Assembly (NCBI GenBank): GCA_000226015.1
Contig: JH154184.1
Span: forward strand, 847,011 to 911,010
DNA length: 64,000 nucleotides
Source: Mnemiopsis leidyi
Lineage: Eukaryota; Ctenophora; Tentaculata; Lobata; Bolinopsidae
Reading direction: 5' to 3'
Every line of letters starts with the position of its first letter. Position 1 is the first letter of the stretch. Shown here one piece after another: positions 36,901 through 48,900 of the stretch. A program made the translations under genes and the position numbers. A model generated the notes under the pieces. The model was not told the origin of the DNA. It ran no database searches and worked only from the letters and a program-made list of their open reading frames with translations.

Positions 36901-39900
36901 AAAAATCAAAATACTAACTATGATTGAACTTAATAGCACAATTATCCACATAAAAATCCGAACTTCTAGACCAGGAACTGGCAATGGATTAGGTTACGAA
37001 AAATGTTCAGCTGACTAAAGAGCACCGAGGGCGGGCATTAGTCTTCTCTGTCTAAAGGAAATGCTGAATAAATTATCCGAAGATTGTGACGGTAAATTTG
37101 AGTGGGTTTACAACGAATATTAGGGAGATGGCGCGATAAACGGTCGACTTAGGGTCGTTGTAAAGATTTGGTCCTCAAAAAGATGGAACTTTTATTATTA
37201 GCGTGGGATTACATTGACCCAGTTGACATAAGTAGAAATAAACTGATACATAGCATCATTTCAATACGAATAGGAATGCAAAAGGCATCTTATACAGACC
37301 ATAAATATAATAAAAAAGTTAAACAAAAAAAGACAGCTCCTGAAAGACAACCACAATAACTGATCTTGAATTGAAGATCTGCCAAGTGCTAAGAAGAGAA
37401 CCTGACACGACAACACGATATGTTGGTAATTGAAGAGAGGGGTCCACGATTAGAATCTCATTAATTGGGTGTACTAAATAATGGAAATTAAATTTCGGCA
37501 GATAAGATGGTATATTACAGCAGGGAGATCCGTTCTAATCTGATTGGGAATTCGCGGCTCGAACGTCTGTAAAGGTAAAACTATGCAGTTTTGAAAGATT
37601 AGATAGTCAAGTTGAGCATGACGCGATCAGATCACGTGGGATTTGGGAAGTTGATCAGTTAGGGAAATTATAGGTAAGATTAGACATTAGGTTTTGTACA
37701 CTGTTAGGAATGTGCGAAATTGTTGTGAGTAAATGTATAGTGACTAAATACAAAATATGGGTTTTGGGTTTAACAATGTGCCATTCTTCAAAAATTCTAG
37801 AAAATAAATTTAAAACTCGTTTGAGTTTTTTCTTTAAGATAACACAATTTGGAAACCTGGAATGGTGTGCACGTTTTTTTGCTTACATGGTATAGAATCA
37901 AGAAGAGTAAAGAAGGGAGATAAAAGTCAGGAGTAAAGGAATGTCAGGTTTGATAAAGGTACTTTTCAGCCCCACCCCCACCCCCAAGATTCTATAGGAA
38001 CCTAAAATCTTGTCTCCTGAAAAGAACTAGCATGACTAAGTTTACTTAGTATCACATGGCGGGCGGACTATACCTAAATTTTCCTACCGCGACCCAACCC
38101 AAAGAAAACTCAAAATCCCATACATGACCCAACTCGCAACATGGACCGAGATTATGTAGCATGTAAGACGGACTAACAGTCTGCCAGCTTAAGCCCAGAA
38201 ATAAATAGACCGGACCAGGTCCATCCCAATGACAAATCACTAATAACCATAACATGAAAATTCGTAAAATACCGGTTCTAGTACAGCTACAGAGAAAGAG
38301 TGATGAATCCCCTAAACCGATTTCCCCCATATTAATTGAATGAAAGTTCAGTTAGTCGCTACCCAAAGGATGAAGGGTCTGTGATGGCAGGGATTAAATG
38401 TAATATTACTTGAGCGTTACAGGACTTCCAGAACATAGCTAACTACCATCAGACTGTGTCTAAGACACAAATAGAGCTCTACAAATGACAGTGGCTGCCC
38501 AGGCTTGCACAACAAACCGGTCTGACCATGGCTAAGATTATTAGAATAGGAAAACAGAAGATGTAGATGGCAAGGTCGTGAAGGTAACACAGGGTGGCTA
38601 GAACGGTTGAGCCGAGAAGATATTCGAGACTGTGACAGTTTAAGTACTTTTAAGGTAGGGGGCGAGTTGAGTATAGGGCTAGATGTGACCCACTCTAAAC
38701 AGATGTTGAAGATGTGTAAAATGTCGTGTCAGTGTCAGACCTCCACTAGATGAACAGATGCCGCTCGATCGGTTCTGTTATTGGCACACATAGACAAGTC
38801 ATTGGGGCCGCCTCCTGGTCAAACACTGAACTGGTTAGGTATAATCAGTGAGATGGGGCCAGTTAAGTGGGTAAATTGACCTTAACTTGTCTAAAGAGAA
38901 TACTGTAGTCCGAGTTTAAGTAGGAACGTACACTAGGTTTAAACTAAGATCGGGGAAATACATTTTAGTGACAGTAAGACAGACTATCTTGAGATAAAAA
39001 GATACGAGCGATTTTTACTGGGCCAGAACAGTTAAATTATTGATACTTTTAACACTACTGTTATGCAAATAATTTGAGCACAGAATGGAGCCTTTTAATG
39101 ACTGAAAGTAGTCGACGGACATCGGCGCCAGGCTTTCTTTCGGGGGGAGACCGGTCAAGGGCGATTTTAATGTATTCAAAAGATAGAATTGGTAAAATAA
39201 ATCTAAATTTTTGAAATTGACGTTTTCTTGCAGTCTTGCAGTCTTGACACTCAAGTATACGAAAATAGGTATGGCGATTTCTATTTTCGACATGCGAGTT
39301 CCGCAACAAATGATCAAGGGAATTCTTCTTACTTTGACGACCTAGCTACCATTGCTGATAGGCTATTAAGGGTACGAAACAAATGAACACGACAACCCAT
39401 TAATTATCAACCGTCACATTGAGACAGAGCACACTGTATTTGCAATATGGGAAGGTCGTCAAAGTGCATTCCAACCTGGGACGGGGGCGAACTTTACAGT
39501 TCGCCAGCACTTCCTTTGTAAACCCTTCCTAACACAGTCGGTTAATTCCCCGCAAGAACTCAGGAAAATTAGCAAATTCGTTCACTAACAAACCATTTTA
39601 CGTGGCGATCTCCGGGCTAATGACAAAATTTACGATTGTCTCAAGGCCGACAAAGTGTTACCTTGGCTTAACAAGGGGTTGAGCGATTCACTCAGGCGAA
39701 CAAATAATGAAGTCAACCGCCGATCAATGGAGTCAATCTGAAAATTGAGAAATACAAAAACAAATCTTTTACTTTGGCCTCTTCGACGATGAATTTAGAG
39801 AGGATTGGATGTAAGAGTGACAAATGACGCGTGATTTTAAAATTTCATTATGTTGATACATTAACAATATACTTTATCCCTTGTCTGCAAACAAAGCTGG

Positions 39901-42900
39901 GCTTCTTTTTTCACACCAAACAAAGAGATAAGGCAGCTTACAAATTAAACAGGAGAATTCATAATTTCTCCAATTATTACATCATTGATGTAAATCGATG
40001 TTTCAGTTGTGACGTTGATAAGATTATGGGAAAAATCTTTTGCGCAGACATTAGACAATTGGCAAAATATTAATCCTGGGAATCGATCGATAGATAACCA
40101 GGGAACACCAAATCAAATCAAAAATCTGAAATATTTACTACGCCTTGACAAAACCATCCCACGTACAATGGTCCGGAAAAACGCACCATTGGGTTCATAC
40201 TTGTAAAATCATGCGATGTCAGAGGGATAAGTCGCAGGAATTTACCATAGCCTCTGGAGTGTATGAAAAGCTATCATCGGTACAGAGAAAAGGAGAACAT
40301 ATATAGATAACCAAAACTAAACAACAAGGGGATTGAACAATAAAACAAAAGTAAAGAAGTAAAAAAAGACAGAGAACCGGAAGATAGGATCACAGATGGG
40401 AGAGAGAGCTGGGCTGGGGAGCGCGAGTAGGATCTCCCAACTTGCAATGACGGTAACTAACGCTCTGGCCTGACACCTGGAAGCGAGCTGATCAAGGGGT
40501 GACATTGTGCCACCCGGTACAGCATCCTGACCGGCACTGGTCCAAGGAGCAACCCAGCCAGCCCCTCTCTCTCTCTCTCCCTCTCTCTCAACAAGTTGGA
40601 GATCTCATGCATTATAAACCTAATTAGGTGGGATAGTGTTGTAATACATCATGGTGGTTTGACGAGATGAAGAGTGCTACTTTTTAACAAGACACCACGT
40701 TCTCCCTCGCCTTCTTAACAGATATGTAGATGGGTAGATGATGTCAGAAGTAGATAAGGAGAGCAGTTCAGGTAACAAACAACCGGACACATCTCATATA
40801 TCTACTTCAAACGGTGGAGGAAGCGCTCCGCTCGGGAGATGGAGAGACGATGAGAGAGAGAGGTGTTCCTACCATGTAAAGTGAACACGTGGTTTGTGGT
40901 CATGTGACCAGGGGACACGTGACCTGGTGTCACGTGGGTCGGAGAAAGAGTAATAATAAAATAGAGGGATTCAACCACTTCTCTCTGAGGAAGAGAGAGG
41001 GGGACACATAAAATCAAATTATAAATATATATTGTGGAGTGTTACATGTGACATGGGTTTGCGGGGTGTATCATATATAGCTGCAATATAATATATACGT
41101 GTACATGTTAAAAGGGACGACGTCCCTGCATGCTCGACAGTCACGTGACCAATAACAGGACAGCAGGTCCAGGTTGTTGTGAAGCTAACGATCCGACGCA
41201 CACAGCTGAAACCATCTTCTTTCATTCAGTTGGAGAAAGTCAGGGACTTAAATGGGCACGTTTCGTCAGAGGGAGAGAGTGGGAATATTATTCACGAAGG
41301 TGGATTATGGAATGGAGGTAAGAGAGCGTGTCGAATATGCTGGGGTTGTGTTATTGAGTCAACTGATCAACCGTAAATTGTTATTAAATTATCGGTTGTC
41401 TTAATTAGGTGATCGGTTCTCGATTCAAAGATGCGAGATGTACCTTGACTTCCTGCCGCGGAGAACGCAAGACCCGAGACCAAGGACGTCTGGTACGCGC
41501 GAAAAACAGCCAACCACGAGACTCGTTCCGGGAAGTGGCCCGGTTTTCGTAGGTATGTGGAGACAATCACATGACTTTTATTGATTAAGTATATACCGAC
41601 TGTCTGGTTTGGGGCTGCTAAGTAGGATTAAATTAAGGACTGGTGCAGGAGAGGGTGCTTAACGTTCTTACACCTTGAGTAGCGACTACAGAAACAAGGA
41701 CATCCCCACAGAATGGGAGGATTTGATAAGTAGCGGGGATCTATTAGACGACAACATCCTTATGAGAGTTAAGTGTAGCAACGTTCGTCTGATTCCTATT
41801 TGTGTTTAACTGGCTAGATCAGAGTCAGATCTGACGACAACAAGGCCAGGTAGACTACAGAAAGTTTGGGTCTTGTTAGCGGGATTTCACGGCCTGGTCA
41901 ACCTGATACCACGACAAAGTGATTCTGACAGACAGCGTATCAGCTTTCAGTGATCTGGCAGTTTTAATTTTACCTTATGTCATGTCATGTCTGAAATTCG
42001 TAATTTTTACAATTAAATGAGATAAATCGAAATTTAGAGGCTAAACTATGGATAAGGACAGGAAAAAGTAAACTCCAAACCTTCGTCAAGAAAACGTCTG
42101 AATGAAAATCAGGCGATTTATGATATAATAACTGTCCCTTCGGATAAATCGCCTCATATCTGTAAAAATGTGCATTCACTTCAAAAAAAATCGGACTTGG
42201 ACCCAAGGCGAATGATTTTTATAAAATCTATGCAACAATCCCAAAACAAAACACATAGAGTTAAAAACAATTTTCAGTTTTAACTAGAAAAACATACTTG
42301 AGTTCAGTCGACTCCTAACTTAAACACGACAACAATCTGACCAGGCACGGTGCACACACTCGAACATGAAGAAAGTGATAATTGGAGCGGTTCCAGTCAA
42401 GTTTAGTACCTCTCCAGTACTCAGCAAAAGTTCACAGTAAATTTCACGGGTCACGTCCCTGAATATGTCCCTGTCGAGTGTCCACGTAGACACTGACATC
42501 AAGACAATTAGAAATCTGGTTCACCCTGTGCTAAGTACCTCTTTTTATTTAGTCTTGTTCAAAAATTTGTAGGACTGGTCAACATGAACGTTTAAACTAG
42601 TTATGGGATAGGGGACTACGCGGCCTTTGAGAAGAAGGTGCAAAACTTTCGAAATTTGAAATTAGTTTTCCAGGACCCAAAATTACTTGATAGGAAAAAT
42701 AATTTGCTTTTTCAAGATCATAAGCGAATAAAATGTATTGGCTGTTTCCCAAAATATCATCACAAAACTTAATATACTGATAAGTCCTAAAGATCAGTAG
42801 GCAGGAACATTTTAAGACGAAGGACTTTGGATACTCCACATATAACAATTCTGTAACATTTGTCGGACCCAACCCAAGGAGATATCTTGACATGGGTGGG

Positions 42901-45900
42901 CAAATGGAGCGTTAAGAATGCACCGGGCACCCACCAAAACTAACGACTAAACAATAAAGATGTACAACAAAAGTTATATCGTAGCCAACAGGGACAAATT
43001 GCAGGGTTCCATTCTGGAAAATCTGGGGGAAAACAGTCGAAATGGAGCTACGTCACAGTAAAGAAGATGCAACCTGTTGAAGGATTAAGATCTTGTAACC
43101 GCTTTCAAAACGTAACATGTAATTAGGTTAGGTAGGGCGGGGATATTTAGTCCATCATTCTGATCGTGTACCGGCTAAGAATTTTATAACCTCTGTCGTA
43201 ATTCTGAACTTAATCGGGTTTAAATTCAAACCATAAGTACGGTATAAGTAATCGGATCGATTTCATTGAGCATGAAAAACCCAAAATAATCGGATGCAGA
43301 TCATGTTTTTGATAACGACCGGGGGCTAACCGTGACCAAAAAACGGCCCCTTATTTAACACAACTGGTCATTTTTCCCAGTTAAGTAAACAGGTTAATTT
43401 GAACATAACTGCAAAAAGTACGCGAAATTTTGAGGGGAAGACGATACATAAAACACAGTGTATCAGTGTCCAGGTATTTACCCGACATCACTGCTCATAT
43501 TGCATTGGGAACATTCGAGAAGCAATTAACCTTTTACGCTTTAAAAAAATCATAAACACATTTAACAGAAACAAATCAATTATTGTAATGTACGAGTATA
43601 TTAAGAAAATAGGTTTAAACTACTGGATACGAGAACGGCGCGGTATTCGTGGGGAGGTGTCTCAAATTTCAAACCCCATTTCTCTAAATGTAATGCTCCT
43701 ACCCCATTTCTCAAACCCCATTTCTCTAAATGTTATGCAATGTATCCATTGGACAATTTGAGAGTATTTCACTACCGAGAACTAAGGTAGGGCACATAAA
43801 TTTTGAGAAATGAAGTGTTTAAGTATCGAAAATTTGAGACACCTTCCCAAGAGTAACGTTCTCCATAATAATTAGTAAATTCTAGGGAACTGCTGAGCCA
43901 GAGTCGTAACCAAACACATGAATCGGGAAATTTCACTTAGATTGGACGTGATTGCAGGCTCACGACCTACAACGCAAATAGCAGCCCTTTTACTCATGCC
44001 GCATTCCAAAAGAAAAAGCAGATCAAGACAAAAAAATGCAACACAGTTAACATGGCAACGATCACGTGACAAAGACAAGGGTCACGTGACAACCTCCCCC
44101 TACCTTGGTACAGGTGATGGTAAAACTCCTCCGGTTTACCCGCCTCCTCGTTACAACAGGACACTCCTCTTACCAGACACATGAAGTGAGCATGAACCTT
44201 TCTGGAGAGGTCCATCGGTTTAGATCATACCCCCGGGTAAAGCCTACCTGGCTAATTCGACCTACGGTACAAGCCTAATTCTACCGGCTAAACGGAGCGG
44301 CTAATCCAAGAAAAGGGCACCTTTTAGACCGTCGACAGAGACAAGGATTAAGGGCATAAAGTATTTTAGATGCGTTAAATTGGTAGAATATCATCTAGAA
44401 ACGGTCACTTTCAAGGTGATATTTGCCACTGATTCGCGTTAAATGCTCATCTAATTAACTTAATCAAGATTAAGGGATAGAAATAGAACCACCCAAGTCA
44501 ACTGATTTAGTGCAGCACATCGGCAAACGATGCAAACTAAGAACAAAGCCGTGTCCATTTTAGCGAATCCACCGACTATAACGTTCCATTGAAAAAATGT
44601 CTGAAAAATTAAGGGTCTTTCGGAGTCTTGAATGATGGGTTCAGTTTGGAGAGGCCCCGACTGACGGAATTAAAAATTTAAAGTTAAATTATAGGATCCT
44701 CTTACACAGACAACACAATTAAAATCCACATTTTGGCACATTGGTAGTAGGAGGACCAGGGCCGCGAGAAAAGTGTGAGATCTGTAAAATTGAGTGAGGA
44801 TCATGCAGCATCAATCCTTACATCATCGGTAGGTGTTCGGGTAGGATAGGAGGGTTGGGTAAACTTAAGGTGAAGGACAGTTCGAGCAGTGGTTAGATTT
44901 GATGATAGGCAGACATGAGCTACTAGAATATGTGTCGTTGACAAATTTTATTGTCAATCTTATTCAATTAAAGTCGTTCTTAATAATAGGACGGGAATTG
45001 CTATAGCATTTGTCTTTGTCTAACTAATTAGTCATGTTCTATTTTAAATTGAAAATTAACAAGGAAATATAACCGTAGTAAAGTGCATATAATAATAATG
45101 AAGCAAATATCAGTAGAAACTTCTAAGTCAAAGAAAATTAGATTATAAGTTCTTAAGTCCAAAATTTATGAATTCAAATTCGTGATCGATTAAACGGCCG
45201 ACAAAAGTTAATCCAAACAAATTTGAAAATTCTGAAAAAAATCACGTTGATTTCTCTTTATAGAAAATAGGAGTCTACGTCTGACCGTGGTCATTCAAAC
45301 CAGACGACCCATTGCCGATAAATTAGAAAATTTATTGAGAATGTTCTAGAAAACTTTTTAGCACCAATAAAAAGGTGTTATGTTCGCCAAGAGATTCCAA
45401 GATTTGGCTGAAGGGACAGATTGAAAGTCGAACGACTGAAGGAAAATGACTATTGACCAAATTGACCGTAAAAACAACTGCCGTTGGAGAAGCGTAGAAT
45501 GCAATCGAACGTTCCATGAAATACCAAACCATTTATCTAATATTGTAGAAATATAACAGCAATGCCGTAAAACTTACGGATTTCTTTACAAATAATTCCT
45601 TCCTAAATTCAAGCCGGAATCGGATTGTCTCTGACAAATTAATTACAACGGAACAGTCCAGAATGCCCTACGTCTATATTTTTCACTTCAATAGAGAGTT
45701 TCAGTCAACTTCCAACTTGAAGAATCCGACATCAAAGATATTCCTAATTTATACCGACTCCACTGGAACCTAGATCACAGACCTGTACAGAACCTAGATC
45801 ACAGACCTGTACAGAACCTAGATCACAGACCTACACAGAGCCTAGATCACAGACCTNNNNNNNNNNNNNNACCTCGATTACAGACCTGTACAGAACCTAG

Positions 45901-48900
45901 ATCACAGACCTGTACAGAGCCTAGATCACAGACCTGTACAGAACCTAGATCACAGACCTGTACAGAACCTAGATCATAGACCTGTACAGAACCTAGATCA
46001 CAGACCTGTACAGAACCTAGATCACAGACCTGTACAGAGCCTAGATCACAGACCTGTACAAAATCATCACTTACAAAAGTAAGTACACCCTATGAAATAC
46101 CACTTTATAGACGTGGTGTACCGATCATTACACTTCAATACCAAGTACAGACCAGTCGAGCCTAAAACTTGTAAGGTTTTGACGCCTCATCAACCCACGA
46201 GCCGGTATGTTGCAGACCCCGCTGCAAATCAAGTAAGTACTGTGGTGGACAGTCACGCATCATCAACCTGGACATTGAGTGTTTTATGGGTTTTACCTGT
46301 TATCTTTCTTCTTCAGAATGTTTACTTGTCACAGATCAATTTGGGCATCGTTTTAATGTTTAGTGGAAAATGGGTAAGCGATTTAAAAAAGTGTAGAAGT
46401 GAATTAAAAAGTAATTTTATAAGTAGTGCTGATAGATTTGAGTGAATCTGTGCATTGCTCAGCAAGTGACGAGTGGACTGAATCATGCTAAAAACCAATA
46501 AAAACCAACCTAAAACAGCACAAAGATTGTAAATTTAACATGCAGCAAGATCAGGTCACCTAGTCGAAGATTTTAAAAATCTCCATTCATAGATTCGGAT
46601 ATATCAAAAAAATATGACCAACTAAAGACTGTGCAATGTGGTTATACAACCGTAAACACTAATTATCACACAGGTGCCAAAAGCCTGCACGCAGAACCAC
46701 GAAAAGGGAAAAATAAAACTTAAATACATCCCCTCTTATAACGTTGGCTATGTGAACACCGTCAAATTGTGGAATATTTTTCTAATCACTGACGTAAGAT
46801 ATGACGAAAAAAGGAGGGGGTAAAACGGGCGGTAAATTAAAAAATGGTAACACAAACAAACTGCAACAGTAATCAGACGGATACCCGCGCCGTTAGCCGA
46901 TCAAAGTGATAACGGATAATCGTTACAATTGGCTACCTGGATCGTCCTGTATTACTGGGAATGTGAACTTCGGCTGACGTGGTATTGAGGTACTGGGGTT
47001 GGGAGTGCGTCGGGTTTTTTGAAGGAGAGAAGGAGGGAGAGAGAGGGAGATAGAGGGAGAGGGAAGGCTGTTTGGATAGCGATATAACTATCGGGAATAC
47101 TTTACAGATTACAAAGTAATGGGAGCTAAATTAGGTTGATTGTTTGGGTGCAAAGGTGGCAGGTCGAGGTGCACTTTATTGGTTGGTTCTACAGGGTACA
47201 GCAAGTCTTTACGATTATCCTTATTGATCGTTATTGCCGATTATCGATAAGTTGGTCATTTCCGCACGAACCTTCTCACACGGAATGTGATAAGGGCGAG
47301 CAGAGTTTTCAAAGGAAAAATCGGTAATATTAGTAATAACATTGGGGTACTGGGCAGCGATAGAGTCAGAGACAAATTTAAATCAGTATCCCACTGAATA
47401 GTGGGTGCCAAAAGCTACTCATAATCAATCAAATGTGTTATAAAAACATTGGGTAATTTATCATGATTTCATAATCTATATTAGTGAGATATCACAGCCC
47501 CATGTCTGGCCTGGACAAATCAAACAAATTTGTAAGTTGAACTAATTTAGTTTGAACCGTCGACCTCACCGCCCTTCACTATTCACTATTTGAGATGTAA
47601 AACACGAGCTCAATAGCAGGGTTCTAATTCTCTTGGTTCCCTCATAAACACAATGGTTGTTAAACATAATGCATATCATGACTCGCTCTCCTCTTCCCAT
47701 TGACCAATCAAATATCTCACCACAAATAAACAAACAAGTAACTGCACAAACCACCTCATACCGAATTGACCGACTTAGGCACACTAGGAAGTAATGAAGT
47801 AACTAAGGATAAATCTAACCACCTAACCACTATGAAAGTAACTAAAGGATGTATCTGATAACTAATAAAGTAACTAAAACTAAGGACATATCTAATTCCC
47901 CCGCCTAATAATACCAAACTTTACTGACCAGCAGTAGTTTGAGGTCTACTTGTTGCTCCTTCACCACCACCACCACCACCACTACTGCTCTGCTTCCCTG
48001 TTAAGGCACGATAAGTTGCGTTATCCAGCTGTATGTACGTTGTTTGTCCACTTTGTTGCAGCTGTATCGGAAATCCACGCGACGTTCCGCCTGTGCTTGC
48101 TGTAAGGAGAACGTTTTAAGGAGAACGTTTTTTAGAAGTTACTTACATTACCTCTGTTCTCCTCTATGAGAAATTGTACACGTTTATATTACATGATATT
48201 TTAGTTTAAGGCCTGACCTGATGGTTCAATTTAAAAAAAGATAGATTTTCTTATCAAATAAGGTACTAAATCCCATGATGTCACACTACAAATGATCCAC
48301 TTTTCTAGCAGACTTAAAAAGTAGTCTGTTGGTAACACCCTAGTTCGCTTCAGCAGATCAATTGTGCAAGTCTGTGTAGCCCGTCTGAATGTCATTGCTC
48401 GGTAGGGTCCTAACTAAAAGTACATGGTTCGGTGAATAGATTCCCCAAGACACAGCTCTACCAAATCAGATTGGGACTGAAAAATGTTCTGCTCGTGTTA
48501 CACATTAAACTGATTAATGGACATTTAAATCTCAGGATGGGATTTGGTGTTATGGTGCTCGCTGCTCGGTGGATGAATCAAGGGTTCTGGCATTACATAG
48601 CAAGGCAAATGCTCTTTCATTACGTTTAAATATAGGCAGCTTAATAGATAGACAATTCGTATGTAGACAAACACCAGTAAAATGTCTATTTCATTTTCCT
48701 GTTAATTGTTGGGCCGTGGCAGATTATCATCCAGTTAGAAAATCGATTAGGCTGGTATTTCGAGCAAAAGTTAGACATCAAATACGAAACTGGTTTATGT
48801 CTTAAAGCGAATTTTCCGCATGTCTTTTGATGAATTTTGCCACAGGCACGATACATCACGAAAATCTGAAGTTTTTTCGTACTAGAGGCGCAAATATGCT

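Larger units (their letters stand above)
35680..47928. other. 12.2-kb intron of the RFX gene
   Basis: The flanking exons join in phase (one base plus two). No exon of another gene is recognised on either strand. The intron holds CT/GA microsatellites (about 40562-40590 and 47022-47066), a cluster of CACGTG motifs (about 40880-40940), a duplicated 30-bp segment (43667-43696 and 43707-43738), an X-box-like site (44046) and a minisatellite with an assembly gap. Short ORFs here are not conserved-looking. Confidence 0.7.

Noticed and set aside
43399-43761. 120-codon plus-strand open frame in the RFX intron
   Set aside because: It runs through a duplicated 30-bp segment and AT-rich sequence; no conserved motif.
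45766-46060. CRISPR-like array
   Set aside because: The repeat has no unique spacers; units are contiguous 24-bp copies in a eukaryotic intron, so it is a minisatellite.
46092-46445. 117-codon plus-strand open frame after the minisatellite
   Set aside because: No homology recognised, no splice or promoter context, and it lies within an intron of RFX on the opposite strand; compatible with chance.
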